Shown piece by piece: positions 7,387 through 16,514 of a stretch of 64,000 nucleotides of DNA. Origin of the DNA: Metabacillus sp. B2-18 (lineage in GTDB: Bacteria > Bacillota > Bacilli > Bacillales > Bacillaceae). Location of the stretch: the NCBI RefSeq assembly GCF_021117275.1, contig NZ_CP088245.1, positions 2,703,501 through 2,767,500 of the forward strand. Direction: 5' to 3'. The notes under the pieces were generated by a model that saw only the letters and a program-made list of their open reading frames with translations, was not told the origin of the DNA and made no database searches. How positions within the stretch are numbered: position 1 is the stretch's first letter; every line of letters begins with the position of its first letter. Made by a program: the position numbers and the translations under genes.

Positions 7387-8103
7387 CTAGTCATAATAAT
7401 ATGAGTTAGTCCATCCATATTCTTTACCATTATCTGCACACCATTTAAGAAAACCTTTTTTACCCTCATTTTTAAAAGCAATCCAATCGCTTAACAGATT
7501 TTTGTAGTAGTTTACACTTTCAGCTACATGCTTTCTACTATCAAGATTTGTGATTTCTTTAGAAAGGTTTTCGATTTTCAAAACAATGTCTTGATCCTCT
7601 GAAATATCGCCAAGGTAGGCATCCTCAGAAATGTGGTGAAAAGAAAAATTAAGGAAATTAAGATAATAGTTAATGATTGCCATTAATACTTTTTGTTCAC
7701 TCTTTCCACCAATTCTTAGTGCCGTTTCAAGGTACTTTAAATGGTTTTCTGTTTTTAAGAATAAACCGTACCATCTATATGGTTGAGGGTCTATTGGATT
7801 TTCATACAACCACTCATCAAGAATTGGTTTTAGTATGTTTTCCTCAAGTGGATGTACTAGTACATCCTGTATATCCACTGATTCCTCAAACAATTTAAAA
7901 AGCCAGTGAGCAAATTCCTTTTTCTGTTTAGGCTGCCAGGCCTCTTCCTCATTAATAAAAAGGTTAAGCGATCTAAAGGCATCTTTCCTAAGTCCCTTTT
8001 CTTTAAAAAGGCAAAAATCTTTAAAATGCGGATAAATATCCAAAGTTTTATCTTGGATTAAATTCGTTAGTAAATCAATCAAATCAGCTACACCTTCTTT
8101 CAT
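7387..8103 (-). CDS. Helical hypothetical protein, 238 aa
   Basis: A soluble, mostly helical protein without signal peptide or cysteine pairs; motifs such as 'DEWLYENPIDPQPYRWYGLF' and 'LETALRIGG' suggest a helical-repeat (TPR-like) architecture. I do not recognise the family. The ATG at 8103 lacks a good ribosome binding site and the frame is closed just upstream, so the true 5' end may have been lost or it is translated from the upstream transcript. Related in style to the TPR protein encoded 115 nt upstream. Confidence 0.55.
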   Translation of the reverse strand: MKEGVADLIDLLTNLIQDKTLDIYPHFKDFCLFKEKGLRKDAFRSLNLFINEEEAWQPKQKKEFAHWLFKLFEESVDIQDVLVHPLEENILKPILDEWLYENPIDPQPYRWYGLFLKTENHLKYLETALRIGGKSEQKVLMAIINYYLNFLNFSFHHISEDAYLGDISEDQDIVLKIENLSKEITNLDSRKHVAESVNYYKNLLSDWIAFKNEGKKGFLKWCADNGKEYGWTNSYYYD

Positions 8104-8232
8104 TGAGGAATTTTCAGCTTATTATGAATCAGCACCCTTAAATTTTCAAATTTGTTATATAGCTCATTTAAATCAACAATCTTCTTTTTCTATCTCAGGT
8201 AACCTGGATTCTCTATAGTTAGGTAATTTCAT
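8100..8232 (-). pseudogene. Short frameshifted ORF between the two helical genes
   Basis: ATG at 8232 lies 10 nt inside the end of the TPR gene. It reads MKLPNYRESRLPEI, then one base out of frame KKIVDLNELYNKFENLRVLI and HNKLKIPQ to the stop at 8100, overlapping the next start. One base change in the A-run near 8190 would explain it. Family unknown. Confidence 0.35.
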
Positions 8233-8632
8233 ATCTTATCTGTTCGAGTAATTTTCTAGCTGGATTATAAGTTTTATTTCGTCTTAGGATCTTTTCAATA
8301 ATATCAATTGCTAATTCTGATTTCCCTTCCAATATAAGTGATTCAGCGTATTGAATAGCTACCTTGTCTTGTTTAGGATTTTGAGTGTATGCCGTTTTAA
8401 TATATGGCTTTGCCTCCAACTCTTTTCCTAATTTCAATAAACATTCATATATTCTTGCATATGTTCTTGAGTGTTCAGACAACTGATTGGATTTAATAAA
8501 ACAATTTAGAGCATTTTGAAATTCATTTTTCTCGAATTCTAATAGACCTTTTTGATAGAGAAGATATGACTGTTCATGATTATCCAACATATTCAATCCT
8601 TTCATTGCTAAATCAACAAATTTCTTTTGCAT
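8219..8632 (-). CDS. Tetratricopeptide-repeat protein, 137 aa
   Basis: At least three TPR units: 'SYLLYQKGLLEFEKNEFQNA', 'RTYARIYECLLKLGKELEA' and 'VAIQYAESLILEGKSELAID'. TPR arrays form helical scaffolds that bind other proteins. No membrane segment or catalytic motif. It heads a minus-strand group with a broken small ORF and the 238-aa helical protein. Partner unknown. Confidence 0.65.
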   Translation of the reverse strand: MQKKFVDLAMKGLNMLDNHEQSYLLYQKGLLEFEKNEFQNALNCFIKSNQLSEHSRTYARIYECLLKLGKELEAKPYIKTAYTQNPKQDKVAIQYAESLILEGKSELAIDIIEKILRRNKTYNPARKLLEQIRYEIT

Positions 8633-8919
8633 AATAAATAAAAAAAGTAGCTATCCATTTACAACAACAGCGCTTTGATTGTTGAAGATCACATTAGTCT
8701 GTTGAATAGTATCGTTGTACTGTGCAGCAAAAGACCTTGTTTTTATTTGTTCTTCTAATACATTAGTTACACTATACTTCCCTTTAATAATGTATTTTGC
8801 AATCAAAACATGCTGTTTATGGCAGCTTTGAATGGAAAAAGAGCTTGAATATATAAGAAATGCATAAATTCTTGCATATTATGGGCTCTGAAATTTTATT
8901 CCTTGTTGTATTAAAGCTC

Positions 8920-9235
8920 TTCATATATACAGTATGATTTTTGACCGTATTCATCGTAACTAAAGAAACAAAAACAGCCCTTTTCTATCTTTGTTTACTC
9001 GTTATATTCTGTAAGTAAATATAGTTCTCAACGTAAACAAAGATAGGACTTTACTTGGAGAGGTGGGTATGATAGGCTAGTATGCCTTATGAAACACCTG
9101 CTTCAGCCTTTCAAGACAAATCGTACCCACAGAGGATCCAAGTCAAGTCCTTTAACACTCATTCTACATTTACATATAAACAATGATAAAAGGTGCATCA
9201 TATCAATATTTCGCTGCTGATACTGTATATATGAA
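8920..9235. repeat. 316-bp inverted-repeat element (MITE-like or structured RNA)
   Basis: Ends in a perfect 16-bp inverted repeat, TTCATATATACAGTAT (8920-8935) and its complement (9220-9235). Inside are two more structures: a 14-bp perfect stem CTATCTTTGTTTAC (8985-8998 with 9033-9046) and a nested hairpin whose outer arm AGGACTTTACTTGG (9045-9058) pairs 13/14 with 9138-9151 and whose inner arm GTGGGTATGAT pairs with ATCGTACCCAC (9120-9130). No ORF, no clear target duplication. It fills most of the 765-nt gap 8633-9397. Confidence 0.55.
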
Positions 9236-9397
9236 CAATTTAGTTTAAGTACAATTCTTCACATGTTGTTGAGGTTCAAACGTTTTCGTATAGATTGTAA
9301 GACCCGAACTACAACCAACAGAATTACAAATGAAGACTTCGTATTAAATGTCATTGATTATTAGAGGCTAATTAATTACTGTTTTAGAAAGAACCTA

Positions 9398-10414
9398 TTA
9401 ATATTTTGATTTATTTAGCCCATAAAATTCAGCTAACTTCTCATATAGTTTTATACGCGTATCAAAACCTCTTTGAGTAGTTGTAATAATTAGTTCTTCC
9501 ACATTTAACTCACTAGATAGGGCATCCAGCTTTTTTTTCAAATCATCCCATGTTCCAATCACTAACGTGGAAAGATAAGACTCGGACATTAATTGAAGCT
9601 GTGGTGGAATTGTTATACTTTCAACATTTGACAAATCTACGTTTCGTAAAGCGCCTGCGTTTTGTAGATGTTTTATCGACATTACTTTCTTTTGGACTGC
9701 TACTTCTTCAACTGTTTCACCACTAATTACAGATAGACCCAAAATAACTGGAGGAGCATCCAGCCCGTGATTTCTCCGATAAAGATTGCGATAAAGTGAA
9801 ATAGCCTCTTTAGCGCCTGTTGGATTAAAATGATAGGCAAAAGAATAACTCAAAGCTTCTGCAGAGGCTAATTGAGCGCTGTATGAACTAGAACCCAAAA
9901 GCCATATTGGTGGCAGCGGTACTTCTTCAGGCATTGCAACTATTTCGCTAAATGGGTTTTCCTTTTTTATCTGTTGGTTTGCATCATATCCTACTAACTC
10001 ATGGAGTAATGCTTGTAAGTCATCTGCATTATAGGGCTGCTTAGAGCGACGGAGCGCAAGTGCTGATAAACTAGATGATCCCGGAGCACGTCCTATACCT
10101 AAATCAATTCTTCCTGAATAAAACGCTTCCAGCAATTTGAAATTCTCTGCTACCTTTAAAGGTGAATGGTTAGGAAGCATTACCCCTCCCGAACCTACAC
10201 GAATGCGATTTGTAACAGCTAATATTTGACCAATTAGCATTTCGGGAGAGGCACTTGCTACAGTTGATATATTATGATGCTCAGTAACCCAAAAACGCTC
10301 ATAACCGAGTTTATCAGCTTGCTTTGCTAAATGTAGCGTATTTAATAAAGCTTCTTTCCCAGTAGTTCCATAATCAACTGGTGCCATATCTAAAATGGAT
10401 AATCGTTTAATCAT
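9398..10414 (-). CDS. Luciferase-like (LLM) flavin-dependent oxidoreductase, group 1
   Basis: 338 residues, full length for the small LLM class. The family signature is clear: 'LGYERFWVTEHHN', 'NRIRVGSGGVMLPNHSPLKV', 'RIDLGIGRAPG'. These enzymes use reduced flavin and oxygen, or F420 in other lineages, to oxidise organic substrates; for this subgroup no substrate is known. It starts 4 nt after the NtaA/SnaA/DszA-type monooxygenase gene, so they are cotranscribed. A paralogue lies at 22223-23206. Confidence 0.9.
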   Translation of the reverse strand: MIKRLSILDMAPVDYGTTGKEALLNTLHLAKQADKLGYERFWVTEHHNISTVASASPEMLIGQILAVTNRIRVGSGGVMLPNHSPLKVAENFKLLEAFYSGRIDLGIGRAPGSSSLSALALRRSKQPYNADDLQALLHELVGYDANQQIKKENPFSEIVAMPEEVPLPPIWLLGSSSYSAQLASAEALSYSFAYHFNPTGAKEAISLYRNLYRRNHGLDAPPVILGLSVISGETVEEVAVQKKVMSIKHLQNAGALRNVDLSNVESITIPPQLQLMSESYLSTLVIGTWDDLKKKLDALSSELNVEELIITTTQRGFDTRIKLYEKLAEFYGLNKSKY

Positions 10415-10418
10415 AACT

Positions 10419-11762
10419 TTACTCCTTTATATTGTTGTTACCGTTTAATCGACCGTATTGATAAGGCACTCCTAAATGTTCACGTAAGGTTGTCCCCTCA
10501 TAATCTTTATGAAACAATCCACGCTTTTGTAAAACAGGAATAACTTTTTCTACAAATGCTGGCAATCCATCATGAGTTTGGTCTGCACAAATCGTAAAAC
10601 CATCGCAAGCACCTGCTTCAAAAATTTCTTGCATTTCATCCGCAATTTGTTCTGGTGTTCCAAGAACAGTGTGGTGAAATTCGGTTACGCCATGTGCTAG
10701 TACATCATGAACAGTTAACCCTTTTTTAAATAGTTCAACAGCCCGCTTCGAATGCAGCTGGTAATGATCAGTCACTAAACGATTTTGTATTTCTTCCGGC
10801 AATGGCTGATGAAGGTTATTGTATGGAATTGATACACCAACTAATGACGATAAATAATACAATTTACCAAGTAGTTCATCAGACATTAAGGAAAGCATCT
10901 CTTTTCGACGATTCAGTGCGTCTTCATACGTATCGCCTACAGTAACGAACAACCCCATAAACATTTTTACTTCATTTGCATTTCGCCCAGCAGCTTGAGT
11001 TATCTGTTCAAGGTTTCTTCGATGTTCTCGACCTGTATCTATATCTGCTGCAACTGAATAAACTCCGGAAGCATACATACCAGCAAGCTCTAAACCCTCC
11101 TCTCCCCCTCCTGCTTGGAAAATAACAGGCTGTCCTTGTGGTGACGGTGGAATCGGTAATGGACCTCGCGAAGAAACATATTTACCTTGTAAATTAACGG
11201 GCTTGATTTGGGAACCATCTGCAAATATTCCTTTTTCCGTATCAAGTTTTAAGGCAGCTTCCCCCCAGCTTCCCCATAAGGACTGCACAATTTGGATAAA
11301 TTCATGTGCACGTTCATATCTATTTTTACGATCAGCAATTCTTTCTCCATAGTTAGCAGCAGTCCGTGGATCGTTTGTGGTAACGGCATTCCAGCCGATA
11401 CGACCTTTGCTTAAAACATCAAGCGCCTTTAATTGACGTGCAACAGTATATGGGTAATTGAATGTGGTTGATTGGGTAAGGACTACCCCGATTTTTTCAG
11501 TTTCTTGAATAATTTGGCTTGTAACAACGATTGGATCAAGCGTCGCAGAAGGTGCATGATTGGTTAAATCTTCACGTAAAGCAGGATGATCAGCTATAAA
11601 GACAAATTGAAACTTACCTTTTTCCGACCATTTCGCTACATTTACAAGGGAATCTGAATCCATAAAATGATATGGATTCGACCCTTTTGATCTCCAAGCA
11701 CTACCCGAGGATCCATAACTTAAATTTTGTGAGGCTAGTAGCATCTTTTTGGATGATTTCAA
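10419..11762 (-). CDS. NtaA/SnaA/DszA-type FMNH2-dependent monooxygenase
   Basis: 447 residues, the normal length for this LLM subfamily. Visible motifs include 'FVFIADHPALR', 'STTFNYPYTVARQLKALDVL', 'GRIGWNAVTTNDPRTAANYG' and 'GQPVIFQAGGGEEGLELA'. Members desulfurise or oxidise compounds such as dibenzothiophene sulfone, nitrilotriacetate or N-acetyl-S-alkyl cysteines using FMNH2 from a partner reductase. First gene of a two-gene operon with the smaller LLM enzyme, divergent from an HxlR regulator. A broken flavin-reductase-like gene follows the regulator (12294-12695). Confidence 0.92.
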   Translation of the reverse strand: MKSSKKMLLASQNLSYGSSGSAWRSKGSNPYHFMDSDSLVNVAKWSEKGKFQFVFIADHPALREDLTNHAPSATLDPIVVTSQIIQETEKIGVVLTQSTTFNYPYTVARQLKALDVLSKGRIGWNAVTTNDPRTAANYGERIADRKNRYERAHEFIQIVQSLWGSWGEAALKLDTEKGIFADGSQIKPVNLQGKYVSSRGPLPIPPSPQGQPVIFQAGGGEEGLELAGMYASGVYSVAADIDTGREHRRNLEQITQAAGRNANEVKMFMGLFVTVGDTYEDALNRRKEMLSLMSDELLGKLYYLSSLVGVSIPYNNLHQPLPEEIQNRLVTDHYQLHSKRAVELFKKGLTVHDVLAHGVTEFHHTVLGTPEQIADEMQEIFEAGACDGFTICADQTHDGLPAFVEKVIPVLQKRGLFHKDYEGTTLREHLGVPYQYGRLNGNNNIKE

Positions 11763-11801
11763 TCGTTATTCCTCCATTATCATTAAAATAATAAATTAAA
11801 T

Positions 11802-11821
11802 GTTGGAATGATTATTCCAAC
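11802..11821. promoter_or_regulatory. Perfect palindrome in the monooxygenase/HxlR divergent region
   Basis: An 8-4-8 inverted repeat GTTGGAAT-GATT-ATTCCAAC lies 40 nt upstream of the monooxygenase start. Probably an operator, for the divergent HxlR protein or for a global sulfur/cysteine regulator; the sequence alone does not decide. Confidence 0.55.
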
Positions 11822-11959
11822 TAATTATGTTATTATTAGCGTAATTAAATACTACAATTTTAACAAGTACTGTGTTTTTTAGTATATACTATCAAAAATC
11901 ATTGTATTGTGTGTTTCCAAGCTTTACAGTTCATACTACATACATTTGGAGGGGAAGAT

Positions 11960-12283
11960 ATGAAGAAAACAATGAAGTATTCGCCTGATTGCGCACTATC
12001 CAAAGTACAAAAAGTGATTGGGGGAAAGTGGAAATTAATTCTCCTATGGTATATTTCCGAACAACCAAGAAGATTTGGAGAGATGCATCGAAGTTTCCCG
12101 GATATGACACAATCCATGTTAACAAAGCAACTCAGAGAGTTAGAAAATGATGGACTATTACATCGTGAAATTTATAAAGAGGTTCCACCTCGTGTAGAGT
12201 ACTCTTTAACGGATCTGGGGCAGCAGTTTGTACCGATCCTTCAAAATATGTACGCTTGGGGAGAGCGCCATTTAGAAGAATAG
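11960..12283 (+). CDS. HxlR-family winged-helix regulator
   Basis: 107 residues from ATG 11960 (GGAGGGGAAGAT upstream); a longer frame exists but lacks a start signal. HxlR hallmarks: Cys11 in 'SPDCALSKVQKVIGGKWKL', 'RRFGEMHRSFPDMTQSML', 'LTKQLRELENDGLLHREIY' and 'VEYSLTDLGQ'. Members respond to thiol-reactive compounds such as aldehydes, quinones or disulfide stress through the N-terminal Cys. Divergent from the monooxygenase operon and just upstream of a decayed NAD(P)H oxidoreductase, so it probably controls one or both. Confidence 0.92.
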   Translation: MKKTMKYSPDCALSKVQKVIGGKWKLILLWYISEQPRRFGEMHRSFPDMTQSMLTKQLRELENDGLLHREIYKEVPPRVEYSLTDLGQQFVPILQNMYAWGERHLEE

Positions 12284-12293
12284 CTTGTGTTCA

Positions 12294-12695
12294 GCTCCCG
12301 GTTTCTTAAAAGGCTATTTTGATAAAGTCTTTATTTCAGGATTTGCATACAATAAAGAAGGGGAAGGGCTGCTGAGAGATAAACGCGTTTTCTCTCTATT
12401 TACCTTTGGTGCACTCGACCCATATCTTGATTTAACTAATCAGTAAAAGGTACTTGAAATGCTTTGGGATAACATTTTCGGAATGGTAAGCTTTGTAGAT
12501 GGTGCCTTGAAATATTTTACTCAAGTTCCTTCTACTACAGATGAAAGATGAAAAAAATATTTAGACGAAGCTGAGGAGTTCGTTAATCAGATTTTCGACA
12601 CTAAATTAGGAGAAATTGGTTCAACTGGAAACCTCCGATTACTAACGAAATTGGCATCAGGAGGGTATCTGAACGGGAAAATTGATATTAAGTAA
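12294..12695 (+). pseudogene. NAD(P)H-dependent oxidoreductase (flavodoxin-like fold), decayed
   Basis: The N-terminal half is missing. What remains reads PGFLKGYFDKVFISGFAY, FSLFTFGALDPYLDLTNQ, stop, KVLEMLWDNIFGMVSFVDG, ALKYFTQVPSTTDER, stop, KKYLDEAEEFVNQIF to the end at 12695. The order and spacing match KefF/MdaB-like quinone oxidoreductases that are frequent targets of HxlR regulators. Two in-frame stops plus the lost N-terminus make it a pseudogene. Confidence 0.7.
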
Positions 12696-12846
12696 GCTCC
12701 CTAACTATTTTGCTGAATTAGTTTACTTCAAAAGTATTCTTGGTTAAACAGAAGAATCAGGTGATGAATGCTTTCACCTTTATTTGCAAATATCAGTAAC
12801 AACTCAATAACAAAGGAGTTTGTGAAAAAAGTTCTATACCCGTTAA

Positions 12847-12876
12847 AACAGCCGACTAGTGACCGGCTGTTTTTTC
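12847..12876 (+). terminator. Rho-independent terminator
   Basis: Stem AACAGCCG/CGGCTGTT with a 9-nt loop and a TTTTTC tail, 150 nt after the decayed oxidoreductase. Confidence 0.8.
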
Positions 12877-13020
12877 ATTTCATAAGATTTAAAGGCGAGA
12901 ATCGCTTTCATGATATTATCTTTCCCCTGAAACTCTTTCGAGCGGATACAACAAGGTGGTGTGTAACAATCTATTACGTACAGTTTTTATGACAGGGCTT
13001 TCCACAATTAATATCTACGT

Positions 13021-13093
13021 ACTTGCCTGTTCGTAAGTAGTATTAATTATAGTCATATTTTAAATCTTTATTAAACTAACCTGCTCGTTAGTA
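13021..13093. promoter_or_regulatory. Two copies of a 19-bp dyad operator without an obvious target gene
   Basis: ACTTGCCTGTTCGTAAGTA (13021-13039) and ACTAACCTGCTCGTTAGTA (13075-13093) share the pattern ACTWRCCTGYTCGTWAGTA, an imperfect dyad of the size used by TetR-type repressors. They flank an AT-rich block that contains a minus-strand TATAAT. No TetR gene is near; the gene they served may have been lost. Confidence 0.45.
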
Positions 13094-13277
13094 CCTTAAT
13101 TCGCATATATGAATATTGTATATTTATTCATAATCATTCAGAAATAATTCATACCTTATAGCAAATATTACACCAGCACCCAGAAGAGCTTGTTTCAGTA
13201 CATTACTTTGCAAAATCACCAAAGCTATTATTGCGTAGTATCGGGTCTACTACGAAATAAGTGTTACTCCACAATAT

Positions 13278-13373
13278 GGCCTTTATCTACAGTATATAAA
13301 GAAGTAGTATTTAACGTATTTAAAGTTAAGTATTGCTTCTTTTTTGTTTCTTTAAAATCAACTTATCTACAGT
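13278..13373 (+). repeat. Left-end repeats of the Tn554-like element
   Basis: GGCCTTTATCTACAGTA at 13278-13294 matches the inverted repeat at the other end of the recombinase genes (16972-16989) except for one extra T. The 11-mer TTATCTACAGT within it occurs again in direct orientation at 13363-13373, 80 bp further in. These are probably recombinase binding sites at the transposon end. Confidence 0.6.
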
Positions 13374-13449
13374 GGGAAAATATAGTATTCATAGTTTTTA
13401 TAGAAAGAGTTTCATAAATGTATCACTATCTAATCTGGAGGTGATGTTT

Positions 13450-14529
13450 ATGAAAGTTCAAGAGTTTCAAATTGATAATAAAAAACGATATGTACTCATT
13501 GATGAAAATAACAAACCTGTGGTTCCTGTTGTCAAATACCTTAAGTATCTAGACAACATAGGTAAAGCGGAAAATACGTTAAAAGCATATTGTCGTCATT
13601 TGAAGTTATACTTTCAATTTTTAAGCGAAAAAGAAATAGGATACCAAGAGGTTGACTTAAATTTATTATCGGAGTTTATATCTTGGCTAAGAAGTCCTTA
13701 TCAATCTACTAAAGTAGTTCATCTTGAGAAAACTCAAGCAAAGAGATCAGAACGAACAGTGAATACTATATTAACATGTGTCCAAGGTTTCTATGATTAT
13801 TTGATTAGGATTGAGGATTATGAAAAGGACCTATCCGAAAAAACAAAGAAGCAAGTTACTGGTCAGTACCGATCATTCAAACCCTTTTTACATCATATAT
13901 CAAAGGGTAAACCATTTGAAAAAAGCATATTGAAAATAAAAGAACCTCGAAGGGGAATTTTAACACTCACAAAAACTCAGGTGCAAACTGTTCACGATGC
14001 GTGTAGTAACATTCGCGATGCTTTATTGATTAGGATTTTATATGAGGGTGGTCTTAGAATTGGAGAAGCCTTATCTTTATGGATTGAGGATTTTGATATT
14101 GGTTCCACTACCATTCAGGTTCGGAAATCAAAAACTGTAAATGGTGAAGGACGAAAGGTGTATGTATCTGCCGATACTATGAATGTATTTCAAGATTATC
14201 TTATTGATCTTCACGATGTAGATACAAATTTTGTTTTTATCAATTTATCAGGACCTAATAAGGGTAAACCGTTAAATTATCGAGCAGCTTTCGATGTGAT
14301 TGAGCGTATAAGGAAGAAAACTGAGATTGATGTTACTCCACATATGTTAAGACACACCTATGCAACTGAACTTCATGAAAAAGGAGTAGAAGCTTCGATT
14401 ATTCAGAAGTTGTTAGGTCACGCACAAGTTCAAACTACAATACAAACTTATATGCATTCTTCGGATGAAACAATTCGGAAAGAGTGGCAGAAAGCACAGG
14501 ATAATATGAAGGGTGATCAATTAAAATGA
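13450..14529 (+). CDS. tnpA: Tn554-type transposase A (tyrosine recombinase)
   Basis: 359 residues from ATG 13450, chosen because GGAGGTG lies 7 nt upstream. N-terminal SAM-like core-binding domain (about 30-150) with 'AENTLKAYCRHLKLYFQFL', then the catalytic domain with Arg in 'GGLRIGEALSL', 'HMLRHTYATE' (His-x-x-Arg), His in 'LLGHAQVQTT' and the nucleophile Tyr in 'IQTYMHSS'. All catalytic residues are present. It acts with TnpB to excise and insert the element at a preferred site. Overlaps tnpB by 4 nt (ATGA). Confidence 0.93.
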   Translation: MKVQEFQIDNKKRYVLIDENNKPVVPVVKYLKYLDNIGKAENTLKAYCRHLKLYFQFLSEKEIGYQEVDLNLLSEFISWLRSPYQSTKVVHLEKTQAKRSERTVNTILTCVQGFYDYLIRIEDYEKDLSEKTKKQVTGQYRSFKPFLHHISKGKPFEKSILKIKEPRRGILTLTKTQVQTVHDACSNIRDALLIRILYEGGLRIGEALSLWIEDFDIGSTTIQVRKSKTVNGEGRKVYVSADTMNVFQDYLIDLHDVDTNFVFINLSGPNKGKPLNYRAAFDVIERIRKKTEIDVTPHMLRHTYATELHEKGVEASIIQKLLGHAQVQTTIQTYMHSSDETIRKEWQKAQDNMKGDQLK

Positions 14530-16493
14530 AATTATATAAATTTACTAATTCGACCAAATCTCCACGATATGAGCAACTAGTACAAGAACTAAATGGATAT
14601 TGGAAAAATGATCTATGGAATGCCATCGATTGCCCTTTCTACACTAAAGACACTAATTTAGGAAAACAAAGGCTTAAATTCGACGAGACTTTAAGTTCAG
14701 GAATAAACCATGAATTGAAATATTATTTCTTTAGACAGTTGACTGATTCGATTTTAAAAATGACAACAATATGGAGCAGTGCTAGTGCAATCAATAAATT
14801 ACAAACTTTTATTTTAAGGTTTTATCCAAATATTTTTTCTTTTATAGAAATTCCTCATGAGAAGTTTTCAATTCACTATAAGACTTATCTTTTAGAACTT
14901 GGTATAAGCAATTTAACTATTAAAGGATACCTCCAATTATATAATCGGATTAGTTCTTTTTACTTTGAATGGTATGACGAACGTATCGAAACAGAAAAAG
15001 ATATTTGGGATGTTAGAAAACTAGGTATTGACTACAACAATAGTAAATGTGGTTATACCTTAAATTTCACTTTTATACCAAGCCCTTATCGAGCTTTGGT
15101 AAAAAGATATTTCGAAAAACGTGTCCTAATGCAAGAAAGTTTAAGCTGGGGTACTGCCATACAAAACATAGCAAAACTTCAAGAGTTCTTTAAATATATT
15201 TACTGCAAGTACCCAGATTGGAAAGGCTTAACCTCTTTAAGTAGAAGTGATATAGAAGGATTTATATATTATTTAAGAACTTCTCCTATGGGAGGGAATA
15301 GTGTTCATAAAGGACAAGCCCCTTCGGATAACCACGTTCATCGGTCATTATCTGTAATAGAATTGTTTATTTTATATATTCAAAGATATGAATGGGCTGA
15401 AGCCCCAATTAAATCTGCAGGAAATTTAATCGTTCCTGAAGACAAACCTAAACTACCACCTAAAGCTTCTAATGAAATAAAATATATATCTGATTTCGTT
15501 TGGAATCAAATCCTGAACCATATAGGAAAACTACCAAAAGAAATTATCCCGATTGTGATTTTATTAGAGGCAACAGGATTTAGAATTTCAGATGTGTGTA
15601 CTTTGAAAATAGATTGTTTGATTCAAAGAGAAGATGGTTGGTGGATTATTGGAGACCAACGTAAAGTTAAAAATAAAGACCATAGAGTGCCAATTTCGGA
15701 AGAAATAGCAATGGTTGTGATTTCTCAACAAAAATTGACTAGAGAAAAAACAACCATTGAAACAAACCCCTTTAATTATTTGTTTCCTACCTATTATGGG
15801 CCGAGAAAAGGTCAGCCTATTTCAAGGGACAATGTAGTAAACAATTTAAACAAACTAGCTATGGAAAATAAAATAATCGACGAAAAGAGAGATACCTATC
15901 GATTTAAAGCACATGCGTTTAGACACCGTTATGGAGTCAATCTTATCAATAACGGTATGACCATTTTGCATGTACAAAAACTTATGGCTCATGCGAGCCC
16001 TGAAATGACATTGGTATATGCCAAGATTCATGATAAAACTCTTCGAAAAGAATGGGAAAAAGCCACAAGCAGTGGAGCTATAAGATTAAATCAAGGCGGT
16101 AAAATAATCGCCACTAGTATAGAGCAACAAGCAGACGAAAACGGATTAGAGTTGGAATGGATACGTCACAACTTAGATTCTATTCGATTAGATCATGGTT
16201 TTTGTATTAAAAGCCCTAAGAACAATTGTGATTTTTTAGAACAAACTTTAGAACCACCATGCATTAAAAATAACTGCCGAAGTTTTCATGTAGACCAAAC
16301 ATTTTTGAATTTCTACAACGAACAAATTACTAAAATGGAATCTGATATACAGATATATCAGAAATCTGGAAGAATTCGTTCAATCGAGATAATTCAACCT
16401 AAACTAAAAAAGTATAAAGAAATTAGAGACGGAATCATTAAAAACGGTGGAATATATGGACAGCAAAAATTAAGAAGAGAATCCAGAAATTAA
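14526..16493 (+). CDS. tnpB: Tn554-type transposase B (second tyrosine recombinase)
   Basis: 655 residues, close to the 630 aa of Tn554 TnpB. A long N-terminal DNA-binding part is followed by the catalytic domain: Arg in 'EATGFRISDVCTL', 'KAHAFRHRYGVNLI', His in 'LMAHASPEMT' and Tyr in 'LVYAKIHDKTL'. The C-terminal extension has several Cys ('NNCDFLEQ', 'PPCIKNNCRSFH') that could bind zinc. The start overlaps the tnpA stop, so the two are translationally coupled. Confidence 0.92.
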   Translation: MKLYKFTNSTKSPRYEQLVQELNGYWKNDLWNAIDCPFYTKDTNLGKQRLKFDETLSSGINHELKYYFFRQLTDSILKMTTIWSSASAINKLQTFILRFYPNIFSFIEIPHEKFSIHYKTYLLELGISNLTIKGYLQLYNRISSFYFEWYDERIETEKDIWDVRKLGIDYNNSKCGYTLNFTFIPSPYRALVKRYFEKRVLMQESLSWGTAIQNIAKLQEFFKYIYCKYPDWKGLTSLSRSDIEGFIYYLRTSPMGGNSVHKGQAPSDNHVHRSLSVIELFILYIQRYEWAEAPIKSAGNLIVPEDKPKLPPKASNEIKYISDFVWNQILNHIGKLPKEIIPIVILLEATGFRISDVCTLKIDCLIQREDGWWIIGDQRKVKNKDHRVPISEEIAMVVISQQKLTREKTTIETNPFNYLFPTYYGPRKGQPISRDNVVNNLNKLAMENKIIDEKRDTYRFKAHAFRHRYGVNLINNGMTILHVQKLMAHASPEMTLVYAKIHDKTLRKEWEKATSSGAIRLNQGGKIIATSIEQQADENGLELEWIRHNLDSIRLDHGFCIKSPKNNCDFLEQTLEPPCIKNNCRSFHVDQTFLNFYNEQITKMESDIQIYQKSGRIRSIEIIQPKLKKYKEIRDGIIKNGGIYGQQKLRRESRN

Positions 16494-16514
16494 TATAAAG
16501 GTGTGTAAAACAAA

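Noticed and set aside
12768..13417. Two plus-strand frames of 74 and 75 codons left of the transposon
   Set aside because: Atypical composition, no ribosome binding sites, and they run across a terminator, operator dyads and the transposon end.
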